A DNA stretch of 64,000 bases from Gammaproteobacteria bacterium (GTDB lineage Bacteria > Pseudomonadota > Gammaproteobacteria > Pseudomonadales > JAUIET01). The position numbers and the translations under genes are program-made. Location: contig JAUIHW010000006.1 in assembly GCA_030431775.1 (NCBI GenBank), positions 104,003 to 168,002 of the forward strand, in the 5' to 3' direction. This document shows, in pieces, positions 8,236-17,493 of this stretch (within the stretch, counting starts at the first letter, position 1; the number at the start of each line of letters is the position of its first letter). The notes beneath the pieces are model-generated. The model was not told the origin of the DNA, ran no database searches, and saw only the letters and a list, made by a program, of their open reading frames with translations.

Positions 8236-10704
8236 CTACCATTGCCGACGAAGCTCAACACCCAGCATCCTTGGCGCGTCAACGAAGGTCGGGCCACCAC
8301 CTATGATATCAACCAAAGGCGATGCACCATAAAAAGTCTGCTTGTTAGCGAGATTTGTTGCATAGGCTGCGATCTCCACGGAACCATCAGGCTTGGCCCA
8401 AGCCAAGCGTAGATTGAGTTTTCCATGGGCGCCCTGCCGATAACAGCGACACTCAAAACTGGAGTGGCCAAAATGGTGACTGACCGAGCTTTGCCAGTGG
8501 TAGTCCAGGCCGGGCGTAAACAGTCCGCCCGCCAGAGGTAACGCAAATTGTGCACCGAGGCGAGTGCTCCAACGAGGAATACCACTGAACGACTCATCTT
8601 TGCGGTCTCCTGCACCAAACGGATCAGCGAACTCCAGATAACGCGCATCAATGTAAGACAGATTGGCATTCAGCCTGAAACCAAGACCGGTGTGCCAGCG
8701 GAATTCAAGTTCCAGCCCGCGAATTCTCGCCTGAGCAGCATTCACCAGTCCTGTGTCGGCGATGCCACCGGGAAGAGGGCCAGCAAGATCCAGCCCCAGC
8801 GGAGGGATTGCAACCGGCACCTGAATGTCATCATAATCGGCTCTGAATACCGCAGTCGCCAGCTGCAAGCGTCCATCAAGCAGCGTCATTTTCAAGCCAA
8901 GCTCGTAGTTAATCACAGTCTCAGGCTCCACAAGGCTGATTTGATCCCGCAACAAGTTGATCGCACCAGCTTTAAACCCCTGCCCCACCGTTGCATACGC
9001 TGTGCCCCTGCCCGGCCAGGGACCGTTGTCCGGCCAACGGTAGGACAGCGTCGCCGATGGTGTCCATTGCCGCCAGGTTTGCTCACCACGGCAGCTGTCT
9101 GGTGGCAGACCGCACGGACTGCGCGAATCACCATAGCCAACACTATCGGAATCAATTCTGGCTCCGGCAGGCAGGCGCACCAGGCCACCATTTGGAGTTT
9201 TTGGCCGACCTTCCTGCGGACCAACGGCCCCATCATTGGCAGTAATCGCATCGGGGTCCAATACGGCTTGTAACGCCGTCAGTTTGCGGTTTTCCCAGGT
9301 ATAACGAAGCCCCAGGGTAAGCTGCCAGCGAGCGTTCATGTCCCAGATCAACTGGGAAAAAGCCGCATAAGAGGTCACATCAATTTCTACATTGTCTCTG
9401 CTGCTGCCCAAAACGTAGGTATCGAACATTGGGCCCTCTGACAGCAGGCTGACTCCACCAGGCCCAATATCAGCCGCCAGCTCCTCCCCGCGAGTTTGCT
9501 CGTCAAACAAATAGAGACCCGCCAATAACTGATAGGCACGATCCGCATCATCAAACCTGAACTGAAACTCCTGAGATAACTGTTGGCGCTGATCCGGCGC
9601 CAGGCTGCGAAGGCCTATTGCCTGGCTAAAGCTGCCATCCTGGTCCGACACATACGCTAACTTCTGTCGTCTGACACCACTCACACTGGACCAACCAAAA
9701 CTCTCGGTGCGCCACTTGGCAATCAGTGTTAATGCCTGAGTGTCCAGATTGTATTCACCAGCATTTATTAAAGTCTGGTCGCCGGACAAGACACTGGAAG
9801 ACGATTGCAGGCAGGCCGTATCTATTTCCAGGGCTTGCCCCAAAGGACTGCCACCTAAGGTACCGCTGCGCGGTTCGGCCAATACACAGTGAGCACCAGC
9901 CCCCGCTTCGCGCTGGCGACCCCAACCAACAATGGCACGCAAGGAAAAACGGTCGTCGGGCGTATAGTAATATTGCCCACGCACGGCCCAGCGCTGCTCG
10001 TCAGAATAGCGGCGACCGGTCAATGGATTATGCATGTAGCCGTCTCGAAATACCTGTGACAGGTTAATGCTACCTGCGCCGTGAGCTCCCAGCGGGCCGG
10101 ACGCCCCCAGTTGCCAGTCTCGACGCCGGTACTCTCCCAAACGCACTTGGGCAAACGCCGACGGCTCTGCCTCAGGCAGGGCCGAGAATATGCGAATCGC
10201 ACCTCCCACCGTGTTTTTTCCAAACAGCGCCCCCTGGGGGCCGCGCAGCACTTCAATCTTGGCGACATCAAGAATATCCATCAATGCCCCATCCGCCCGG
10301 GAGATGTACACGTCGTCAACATACAAACCGACCGCCGGGTCAACAAAGGTTCTGGGATCGCGTTGTCCGATACCACGAATGTATATTCTCGCCGCATTGC
10401 CGGTGTTTGTGCGAGTCAGCTCCAGGCCAGGCACACTGGCGGACAGGTCTTCGAGGTTACGGATGCCGACTTGCCGTAATTGCTCCTCAGACAGGACCGA
10501 CACCGCCACTGGCACATCCAATACGCTCTCCTCGCGCCGCCTCGCGGTCACTACAACAAGCTCCAGCTCTGCTGATTCCACTCCCACCAAAGGCTTGGCG
10601 CAGATCTGCGCACTCATCGTGCACAGTAGTCCGAGCGCCGCTACCGACAAGGCGCAGCCAGGCACACTGAACACGCTTCGGTGAGGATTGATTGGATAGA
10701 TCAC
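8236..10704 (-). CDS. TonB-dependent outer-membrane receptor
   Basis: An 822-residue receptor. A signal peptide (through about AQICA) is followed by a TonB-box-like VVVTARRREES, a plug domain with VLRGPQGALFGKNTVGG and YVDDVYISR, and a large 22-strand-type barrel ending in VELRRQW with the expected C-terminal aromatic residue. Such receptors import siderophores, vitamin B12, glycans or hydrophobic compounds using the proton motive force. The GTG at 10704 is chosen because GGGAG lies 5 bp upstream; a TTG at 10716 overlaps that site. It converges with the monooxygenase gene after 7 bp. No siderophore or sugar genes are nearby, so the substrate is open. Confidence 0.92.
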   Translation of the reverse strand: MIYPINPHRSVFSVPGCALSVAALGLLCTMSAQICAKPLVGVESAELELVVVTARRREESVLDVPVAVSVLSEEQLRQVGIRNLEDLSASVPGLELTRTNTGNAARIYIRGIGQRDPRTFVDPAVGLYVDDVYISRADGALMDILDVAKIEVLRGPQGALFGKNTVGGAIRIFSALPEAEPSAFAQVRLGEYRRRDWQLGASGPLGAHGAGSINLSQVFRDGYMHNPLTGRRYSDEQRWAVRGQYYYTPDDRFSLRAIVGWGRQREAGAGAHCVLAEPRSGTLGGSPLGQALEIDTACLQSSSSVLSGDQTLINAGEYNLDTQALTLIAKWRTESFGWSSVSGVRRQKLAYVSDQDGSFSQAIGLRSLAPDQRQQLSQEFQFRFDDADRAYQLLAGLYLFDEQTRGEELAADIGPGGVSLLSEGPMFDTYVLGSSRDNVEIDVTSYAAFSQLIWDMNARWQLTLGLRYTWENRKLTALQAVLDPDAITANDGAVGPQEGRPKTPNGGLVRLPAGARIDSDSVGYGDSRSPCGLPPDSCRGEQTWRQWTPSATLSYRWPDNGPWPGRGTAYATVGQGFKAGAINLLRDQISLVEPETVINYELGLKMTLLDGRLQLATAVFRADYDDIQVPVAIPPLGLDLAGPLPGGIADTGLVNAAQARIRGLELEFRWHTGLGFRLNANLSYIDARYLEFADPFGAGDRKDESFSGIPRWSTRLGAQFALPLAGGLFTPGLDYHWQSSVSHHFGHSSFECRCYRQGAHGKLNLRLAWAKPDGSVEIAAYATNLANKQTFYGASPLVDIIGGGPTFVDAPRMLGVELRRQW

Positions 10705-10756
10705 GGATACTCCCAAGTGTCGTAATAATCAGAGTTTACATTTCTCGACCTAAGGT

Positions 10757-10776
10757 TTCACAGTTCACTCTGTGAA
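10757..10776. promoter_or_regulatory. Inverted repeat in divergent promoter region (possible operator)
   Basis: TTCACAG-6 bp-CTGTGAA is a perfect 7-bp-arm inverted repeat midway between the divergent TonB receptor and AsmA-like genes. A TATAGA at 10792-10797 could be a -10 box for the rightward gene, which would put the repeat over the -35 position. It is typical of a dimeric regulator site; no regulator gene is adjacent. Confidence 0.4.
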
Positions 10777-10830
10777 TCTTGCGCCGCTACCTATAGACTC
10801 TTGCGAGACTACAAGAAATCAAGAACACTT

Positions 10831-13104
10831 ATGATCGCCAGACTGTTACGCTTCGCCCTATACGCCCTTCTGCTGGTTGCCGTGGTGATTGCTCTACTTC
10901 TTATCCTGTTAGTTGCCGCGCCACAGCAGGCGCTGCGAGCAGCCAGTCTGGCTTCAGGTCTGCAAATACAGGCTGAGGCTTTCACAGTCTCACCTTGGCC
11001 TGTGGAGCTTAACGCAGACAAGCTGACCGTCAGCCAGAAGGATGATACCCCGCTGCTACGAGCCAATGATCTGAAGTTGTCAGTGGACCTGCCCGGTCTG
11101 ATCGCGCCTGAAAAAGCATTTTGGTCGCTGCGCAGTAATCAGCTCGATGTGTACACGCGTGGCGATGAAGGTGCTACGGAGGGCCCACAGCAGGCTTCTG
11201 CCGCCTTAGATTTTGCGCGCTTACTCGGTTTTGAGTCGATTCAGCTTGGCCAGGTAGGGGTGCATAGCGAAGCCTCCTCCACTGTGTATCGCATTAATGC
11301 AGAACGCCAATCGCCAGAGCAATTCAAGCTGCGAATCAGCAGTGATGCGAATCTCGACCTGGCCGCCACAGTCACCCATCGCAATCAGACGGGCCAGCAT
11401 TTGCTACAAGTACGTTTGCAGCCTCTGGATTTACGCCCTTTGCTGGGCTCTCAGCAAGCGGATAGCCAGCCGGTTTCCGGCGCCGAAGAAGCGGAGATTA
11501 ATTGGGCATGGCTGGGCCTTTTGCGAAACTTAAGGTTAACACTGGACACCGAGCGCCTGGACCTTCCCGGTTTGTCTCTCGAACAATTGTCAACACAAAT
11601 TCTATTCGCAGTCCGCCAACTCACGGTTGAAGAATTTTCCACTGACCTCATGCTGGAGAGCAATGACCAGCCAACCGCCTTTCGTGGTCTTACCCTCAAG
11701 GGAACGTTCACTACTGTGGGCACGCAAACCACCGGGCTTGATGGGCGCGGGGAAGTTAAGCTAAGCGCACCTGGGTTGTCAGCCAGCGTCGACGGTGAGC
11801 TAAACCTCAATGGCATTGACGGTCAGCAGGCGCTGCTCAGCATCATGCTATCTGATCAATCAGTTTTGACTAGTGTACTCCCCCCAATTGCCAGTACGTA
11901 TTTACCGATTGACCTAACGGCTTCAATAAATGGCCGTGGCGAGACGCTTGAATTGGCTGATCTGAAATTAACTGCAGGTAAGTCAGACCTTGCAGGCCAT
12001 TTGAGCCTGCACTTGGAAGCGCAGCAAATTATACAGGCCAAGCTTCACAGCAATAATCTCCAGCTGGGCCAAAGCAAGCCGACAGAACTGACGCCGGCTC
12101 AAGCAGCGGAATCGGTACAGACCCGCGAAGCAGCAGCACCGGACCAGCAGAACCGATTGTTTTCCGAAACGCCGCTGGACTGGCAGTGGATTGAGAACAA
12201 TAACTGGGACATAACATTCACGGCGGACCGCTTGGGTATTCTGGCTGCGCCGTTTACCGAATTGAGCACCCGTTTGCAGCTCGAAGAAGGACGCTTACTG
12301 CTGGAGCCTTTTCAGGCTGCTCTCGGTGGTGGCGGCTTTAGTGGCACCGGCTCGGTGCAACTTGATTCCAACACACCGCAGCTGTCCACAGTTTTTCAGC
12401 TGGATGGTGTTGATCTTGAAGCCTTCGGAGTGGTGCCACAAGAACAACTGGCGGGTGGTAAAACCGCGGTTGATATCCAGCTGAATAGCCATGGCTACTC
12501 AGTTGCTGAGTTGGCGGCTAACAGTCAGGGAACCTTGCATGTGCTGGTGCACGACGCCGTGATCCAGAATGACAGCATCGAGTTACTGGGTTCTGACCTG
12601 CTGCTGGAAACGCTAAATAAGCTAAACCCTTTTGCGAAATCTGACCCCACAACCCAGCTGCAATGCGCTTTACTGCATTTCGACATAAAGGATGGTGTTG
12701 CGACCAGCGACAAAGCATTGGTCATGGAAACAGAAAAAATGGAGATCATCGGCGATGGCGATATTAACTTGCATAATGAGCAACTGAATATCCTGATTAC
12801 TCCTGCCGCCAAGCAGGGTGTTGGACTGGATGTCGGCAGCGTTGTCAAATTTATGAAACTGGGTGGCAGCCTGGCTCAGCCCAAACCAACGGTTGATGCC
12901 GCAGGTCTGCTGAAAAGCACAGCGAGCATTGGTGCCGCGATGTCTACCGGCGGGCTGTCAATGTTGGCGGAAAAAGTGGTTAAAACAGTCTCTGGTGAGA
13001 ATGCTTGTCGCAGTGCTCTGACAACTTTACGCAAGGCAGACACTGTTAACGATTCACAGGCACAGCGTACCGACACGACCACCAAGGTAAGCGACGAGCA
13101 GTAG
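10831..13104 (+). CDS. AsmA family protein
   Basis: A 757-residue protein with one N-terminal TM helix (about residues 6-30) and a long periplasmic region rich in beta repeats. The C-terminal part has the AsmA core features: a low-complexity NPFAK segment, a MEIIGDGDINL strand and a VVKFMKLGGSLAQPKP segment near the end. AsmA-like proteins bridge the periplasm and are implicated in phospholipid transport to the outer membrane. The ATG at 10831 is preferred over an in-frame TTG at 10801 because it starts right before the TM helix. It is divergent from the TonB receptor. Confidence 0.85.
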   Translation: MIARLLRFALYALLLVAVVIALLLILLVAAPQQALRAASLASGLQIQAEAFTVSPWPVELNADKLTVSQKDDTPLLRANDLKLSVDLPGLIAPEKAFWSLRSNQLDVYTRGDEGATEGPQQASAALDFARLLGFESIQLGQVGVHSEASSTVYRINAERQSPEQFKLRISSDANLDLAATVTHRNQTGQHLLQVRLQPLDLRPLLGSQQADSQPVSGAEEAEINWAWLGLLRNLRLTLDTERLDLPGLSLEQLSTQILFAVRQLTVEEFSTDLMLESNDQPTAFRGLTLKGTFTTVGTQTTGLDGRGEVKLSAPGLSASVDGELNLNGIDGQQALLSIMLSDQSVLTSVLPPIASTYLPIDLTASINGRGETLELADLKLTAGKSDLAGHLSLHLEAQQIIQAKLHSNNLQLGQSKPTELTPAQAAESVQTREAAAPDQQNRLFSETPLDWQWIENNNWDITFTADRLGILAAPFTELSTRLQLEEGRLLLEPFQAALGGGGFSGTGSVQLDSNTPQLSTVFQLDGVDLEAFGVVPQEQLAGGKTAVDIQLNSHGYSVAELAANSQGTLHVLVHDAVIQNDSIELLGSDLLLETLNKLNPFAKSDPTTQLQCALLHFDIKDGVATSDKALVMETEKMEIIGDGDINLHNEQLNILITPAAKQGVGLDVGSVVKFMKLGGSLAQPKPTVDAAGLLKSTASIGAAMSTGGLSMLAEKVVKTVSGENACRSALTTLRKADTVNDSQAQRTDTTTKVSDEQ

Positions 13105-13113
13105 ACAGCTGCC

Positions 13114-13527
13114 CTAGCTCTTATCAAATCGCCTATCCCAGCCTTTGAATTTCTTGCGGCAGTACTCATCGAGCTGGTCGTAACTCGTGAACTCCAGTAT
13201 TGATTCATCATCCGGGCGAACGAACTCACAATCTTCATTGGAATGCTCCCGGCAGATCATTGGTCGGGTCTCATAAATGCCACAACCACCGCCTGGAAGG
13301 ACATGTTCGCAACTGTTCATCGACTGAACCGCCCACCCGTCACAATCGCGATATATACGAACCCCCCGATGCGACACCATCCATAACAGCGTATCGTAAT
13401 CGCGCATGCTACGAGGCGTGTCAACCGATACTGTGATATACCGGCAACATAAAGATCGGGTGCAGCGGGCGCAGTTATTGTCCGTATCTGCTATTGTCAG
13501 CGGAACCGTATCAATCGTCGTTTGCAT
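13114..13527 (-). CDS. YkgJ-family cysteine-cluster (metal-binding) protein
   Basis: A 137-residue protein with the Cys pattern of the zinc/iron-chelating YkgJ domain: CARCTRSLCC near the N terminus, a GGGCGIYETRPMICREH segment, a further Cys in EDCEF and one in DEYC. Metal binding is the family property; the physiological role is unknown. The ATG at 13527 has a GAGGG 8-9 bp upstream. An upstream GTG at 13557 would overlap the stop of the preceding crotonase gene as GTGA and add ten Arg-rich residues, so it remains possible. It is probably co-transcribed with the crotonase. Confidence 0.75.
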   Translation of the reverse strand: MQTTIDTVPLTIADTDNNCARCTRSLCCRYITVSVDTPRSMRDYDTLLWMVSHRGVRIYRDCDGWAVQSMNSCEHVLPGGGCGIYETRPMICREHSNEDCEFVRPDDESILEFTSYDQLDEYCRKKFKGWDRRFDKS

Positions 13528-13553
13528 GCCAGCTACCCTCTGCCTCCTTCTGC

Positions 13554-14324
13554 TCACTCACCAGTAAAAACCGGGTGGCGCTTGGCCGCTGCCGCCCGCA
13601 TCCCCTCTTGCAAATCAAGTGATTCGCTGCAACTCAAAACAAGCTCCTGAATTTCCTTATCGTCAGCCAGCTTGCTGGCACTGGCTGCCTTGAGGCTGAT
13701 TCGTTTCATCGCACGCAGCGCCAGTGGCGCATGCTCTGTCAGACGGACCGCAAACTGCCTGGTTGAATGCTCAAGTTCATCCTCTTCAACAAAATGGGTA
13801 ATAAAACCCATCGTCAGTAACTCCTCGGCCTGAAAGCTCTCAGCCGCTAGCAGAAAGCGCTGCGCATTTGCCAAGCCCATCACCGTCACCAGGCGCTGAA
13901 TACCACTGGGTGGATAGCACAAACCAATTTTAGCTGCAGGTATATGCGCTTTGATACCAGGACGAGCAAACCGAAAATCACAACTCAGCGCAAGTTCACA
14001 ACCCCCTCCATACACATTGCCGTTTAGCATACACACACTCGGTATGGACAAGTTGGCCAGGGTATTTGTCAGGGTGGCAAAATCGGCCGGGCTGATTGTG
14101 TTTGCCGCCAGCTCATCCAGGGCGGCACCCGCGCAAAAACTCCGACCATTCCCGCGCAGTAACAAAACCCTGATGTCACGCTGTTTTTCAATATCCTGAA
14201 GGAATTCAGTCAGGCTATGAATTTCACCGGAACCGAGGGCATTGTGTTTGTTCGGTCGATTGAGGGTGATGGTGGCGACCGCCCCATCGAGACTGTACAA
14301 AATACTGGCTTGTTCTCTATTCAT
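13554..14324 (-). CDS. Enoyl-CoA hydratase/isomerase family protein lacking the second catalytic Glu
   Basis: A 256-residue crotonase-fold protein with the oxyanion-hole segment RSFCAGAALDEL and GGGCELALSCD, which supplies the Glu corresponding to Glu144 of rat hydratase. The position of the second catalytic Glu (usually in a PE-x-x-x-G motif) reads HIPAAKIGL, so Ala replaces it. It may therefore be an isomerase, hydrolase or other crotonase activity rather than a classical hydratase. It is divergent from the thiolase gene, 100 bp away, and sits beside fatty-acid oxidation genes. Confidence 0.85.
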   Translation of the reverse strand: MNREQASILYSLDGAVATITLNRPNKHNALGSGEIHSLTEFLQDIEKQRDIRVLLLRGNGRSFCAGAALDELAANTISPADFATLTNTLANLSIPSVCMLNGNVYGGGCELALSCDFRFARPGIKAHIPAAKIGLCYPPSGIQRLVTVMGLANAQRFLLAAESFQAEELLTMGFITHFVEEDELEHSTRQFAVRLTEHAPLALRAMKRISLKAASASKLADDKEIQELVLSCSESLDLQEGMRAAAAKRHPVFTGE

Positions 14325-14424
14325 CCTGTCAGTGTACCAAGAGCGGGGACCGATAATCGCAGGATGTCGGTGAAATTGTTTGTACTGTAGAATACCGCCC
14401 TAAAATTAAGTTGAGGTTGCCGAA

Positions 14425-15660
14425 ATGAATGAAGCTTGGATTATTGATGCCTGCCGTACCCCGCGTGGCATTGGCAAGGTTGGCAAGGGCGCATTGGCAG
14501 AGATCCACCCGCAGCAACTGGGCGCTACTGTGCTGAAAGCCATTGCCGAGCGCAATGATATCGACACGGCTGAAGTGGACGACATCATCTGGGGAACCAG
14601 CAGCCAGCGCGGCCCGCAAGGCGGCGACCTGGGTCGCATGGCCGCGCTGGATGCCGGCTACGATATCCGCTCCAGCGGGGTAACGTTGGACCGTTTTTGT
14701 GGTTCGGGGATCACCACGGTAAACCTGGCTGCGGCGACTATTATGTCCGGCATGGAGGACCTGGTCATTGCCGGCGGTACTGAGATGATGTCCCTGTACG
14801 GCAAGCTGCAAGACGGCGCCTCGCCTTTTATGGACAATGGCAATGAACGGTTACGCGCCGAACATCCACAATCCAACCAGGGCGTATGCGCCGATGCGAT
14901 CGCAACCATGCAAGGCATCGATCGGGAGGCAGTGGACAACCTGGCTCTGGAAAGCCAGCGGCGGGCAGCCAATGCCATTGAAAATGGCTACTTTGAGCGT
15001 AGCCTGGTAGCGGTGTATCACGAAGATGGCAGCCTGGCGCTGGACCGTGAGGAATTCCCCCGCCCAGGCACAACACTGCAAGGACTGGCCGGGCTGAAGC
15101 CGTCATTCGAGGCACTTGCTGACTACCCGCTGGACGAAAAGGGCACAACTTATCGCGGCTTGATCCTCCAGAAATACCCGGATCTTGATATTCAGTTTAT
15201 GCACCATGCGGGTAATTCCTCGGGCGTTGTGGACGGCGCAGCAGCGCTATTGTTGGCGTCTCCGGACTACGCGACAGCGCAGGGCTGGAAGCCTCGCGCC
15301 AAGGTGCTGGCTATGGCCAATATGGGTGATTGCCCCACTCTGATGCTGAACGCACCGGTGCCGGCTGCACGTAAGGTGCTGGAGAAAGCGGGTCTTGGAC
15401 TCAATGATATTGACCTGTTTGAAGTCAACGAAGCCTTTGCCGTGGTTGCGGAAAAGTTTATCCGCGATCTGGACCTGGATCGCGACAAAGTTAACGTCAA
15501 TGGTGGCGCCATGGCGCTGGGCCACCCTATTGGTGCGACCGGTTCAATACTGATTGGCACTTTGCTGGATGAATTGGAACGCCGCGACCTGCAACGCGGC
15601 CTGGTCACCATGTGTGCGGCCGGCGGCATGGCGCCTGCGGTGATTATTGAGCGTATGTAG
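14425..15660 (+). CDS. Acetyl-CoA C-acyltransferase (thiolase)
   Basis: A 411-residue thiolase of normal length. The acyl-accepting Cys92 is in DRFCGSG, the catalytic His in GHPIGATGS (His367) and the second Cys in TMCAAGGM (Cys397); NEAFA is also present. It catalyses thiolytic cleavage of 3-ketoacyl-CoA, or the reverse condensation, in the cytosol. GAGG lies about 8 bp before the ATG. It heads a rightward set that, after an intervening minus-strand gene, continues with a crotonase, an SDR and a CoA ligase. I cannot separate degradative from biosynthetic use by sequence. Confidence 0.93.
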   Translation: MNEAWIIDACRTPRGIGKVGKGALAEIHPQQLGATVLKAIAERNDIDTAEVDDIIWGTSSQRGPQGGDLGRMAALDAGYDIRSSGVTLDRFCGSGITTVNLAAATIMSGMEDLVIAGGTEMMSLYGKLQDGASPFMDNGNERLRAEHPQSNQGVCADAIATMQGIDREAVDNLALESQRRAANAIENGYFERSLVAVYHEDGSLALDREEFPRPGTTLQGLAGLKPSFEALADYPLDEKGTTYRGLILQKYPDLDIQFMHHAGNSSGVVDGAAALLLASPDYATAQGWKPRAKVLAMANMGDCPTLMLNAPVPAARKVLEKAGLGLNDIDLFEVNEAFAVVAEKFIRDLDLDRDKVNVNGGAMALGHPIGATGSILIGTLLDELERRDLQRGLVTMCAAGGMAPAVIIERM

Positions 15661-15666
15661 CCGCTT

Positions 15667-16551
15667 CTAGAGAGCTGTTTTCACTTTTTCGAAAGGACGG
15701 ACCGGCTTGCGCTCCTGGTCGCCACAGCTGGCCAGTGCCTGAAGTGGCTGCTTGCTGCGCTGAACTGTCACCGCAGCTAACGGCTCTTCAACCATCGAGT
15801 CAGACCTGGTGCGAGCAAAAGTCACCGTTGTCCGTTCGCCGTCTTCCCGAGAGCTTTTCAGGATCAGCCCCTGCTCGGCCTGAAAGCCCTCGGCGGCCTG
15901 AACGGCTGGTGCGAACCAGGAACGGCCACGAAGACAGCTAAAATCCAGCTCTCCGCCTTCGACTTTCTCGGTGAACAGCGCCACCTCTTGTTCAGCAAGT
16001 CGCCCATACAATGCCCCCTGGGGCAGGCATAACACATTAGGGGCGAAGCGGTGGCCACCCAGATGGCTGATTTGCCAGGCCCGCTCCGCTACCCGTTCGC
16101 GCAGCGCTGCATACACCGGCCTACCGTACCGCGCGCAACAGCGGTCGCGTTGGCCGTTCATGCAGACGAAATATTCTGGCTTGACCAGTCGCTGTCCTTC
16201 CCAACGAGCAGAGGCGAACTGCGCGGCCATATCGAGCGTGGCCAGCTCGGAATAATCACTTAACTCCCATTTCCAGGTATCTTCTGCCGTGGCAAGCATT
16301 ACCGTCACACCGCTGCGATCGTATTCAGGCTGGCGAATAAACTGCGGACGCACGCGACACCCCAGCGCACGCAACCGTGCCAGTGTTTGCTGCAGCCATT
16401 CGCGGCTGCTGGCTGCAAGCTCATTATCCTCCAACACCTTCGCTTTCCAGCTCGGGCGGTATTCAAGCAGCAACCAGATATCCACCTGGTCCGCCGTACC
16501 GGCCATCGGCTCCGCGGGATTGAACTGGCTGCAATAGTGAGATTCGTTCAC
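15667..16551 (-). CDS. Sucrase/ferredoxin-like (thioredoxin-fold) protein
   Basis: A 294-residue protein of the Suc_Fer-like family. It has an early Cys in SHYCSQ, a Cys-rich loop FVCMNGQRDRCCARYG, and the motif HLGGHRFAPNVLCLPQG typical of these thioredoxin-like [2Fe-2S] proteins. Electron transfer is plausible; the partner is unknown. The start is a GTG (16551). It faces the thiolase gene tail to tail with 6 bp between, and may be an unrelated insertion into the fatty-acid block. Confidence 0.75.
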   Translation of the reverse strand: MNESHYCSQFNPAEPMAGTADQVDIWLLLEYRPSWKAKVLEDNELAASSREWLQQTLARLRALGCRVRPQFIRQPEYDRSGVTVMLATAEDTWKWELSDYSELATLDMAAQFASARWEGQRLVKPEYFVCMNGQRDRCCARYGRPVYAALRERVAERAWQISHLGGHRFAPNVLCLPQGALYGRLAEQEVALFTEKVEGGELDFSCLRGRSWFAPAVQAAEGFQAEQGLILKSSREDGERTTVTFARTRSDSMVEEPLAAVTVQRSKQPLQALASCGDQERKPVRPFEKVKTAL

Positions 16552-16684
16552 TGGAACACCATATTTCTCAATACTCTAAAAGAACTTGTTAATTTCACTT
16601 ATAACTTACCAATTGCGGCTCCGCTCGCGCCGGTTTTCAATTCGCTGTAAACTCCTCGCTTTTTGCGAATCGGAGAACGCACCC

Positions 16685-17449
16685 ATGAGTGACCCCATTC
16701 TTGTCGACATCAGCAATGGCGTGATGACGATCACCATAAACCGTCCGGAAAGCAAAAACGCGCTGACCAGTGCCTGTGCCCATGGTATCGCCAAGGCCCT
16801 GGATCAACTGGACGAAGATGATACCATCCGAGTTGCCATCCTCACCGGTGCCGGCGGTACTTTTTGTTCTGGCATGGACCTGAAGGGTTTTCTCAGCGGC
16901 GATCTGCCAATTGTGGAAGGTCGTGGTCTGGGTGGGCTTGCCGAGGCACCACCCCGCAAACCGCTGATCGCAGCAGTAGAAGGTTATGCGCTGGCCGGTG
17001 GTTGTGAAATGGCACTCGCTTGTGACCTGATTATTGCTGCCGAAAATGCGAAGTTCGGTATTCCGGAAGTCAAGCGCGGCCTGGTTGCCGCCGGTGGCGG
17101 CCTGCTCCGGCTGCCGCGCCAGATTCCACAGCGCCTCGCCATGGAACTTGCGCTGACCGGTGATTTCATTTCCGCTCAACAAGCGGCCGACATCGGTTTG
17201 ATCAATCGCGTTGTGGCGGAAGGCAGCGCCTTGGACGGTGCCCGGGAGCTGGCGGCGAAGATTAACGCCAACGGCCCTCTCGCGGTTACGGTCACCAAGC
17301 AGATCATCCTGGAATCAGCGGATTGGAGCACCGACGAAATGTTTGCCAAGAACAGCGATCTGGCCAACCCGGTCTTGTTCAGCGAGGATGCCGCTGAAGG
17401 GGCCGCCGCCTTTGCCGAGAAGCGCACACCCAATTGGAAAGGCAAATAG
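16685..17449 (+). CDS. Enoyl-CoA hydratase/crotonase
   Basis: A 254-residue crotonase with both catalytic glutamates: GGCEMALACD and FGIPEVKRG. The oxyanion-hole region is GGTFCSGMDLKGF. The sequence fits a true trans-2-enoyl-CoA hydratase acting in the cytosol on a fatty or branched acyl-CoA. The ATG at 16685 (MSDPILVD) has GGAG 8 bp upstream; an in-frame start at 16586 would add residues with no family match. The HSD10-like dehydrogenase gene follows after 44 bp, giving hydratase then dehydrogenase in order. Confidence 0.9.
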   Translation: MSDPILVDISNGVMTITINRPESKNALTSACAHGIAKALDQLDEDDTIRVAILTGAGGTFCSGMDLKGFLSGDLPIVEGRGLGGLAEAPPRKPLIAAVEGYALAGGCEMALACDLIIAAENAKFGIPEVKRGLVAAGGGLLRLPRQIPQRLAMELALTGDFISAQQAADIGLINRVVAEGSALDGARELAAKINANGPLAVTVTKQIILESADWSTDEMFAKNSDLANPVLFSEDAAEGAAAFAEKRTPNWKGK

Positions 17450-17493
17450 TTAACACAAGCGAATTGAAATCAGTCTTTTTTTGAGGATTAATC

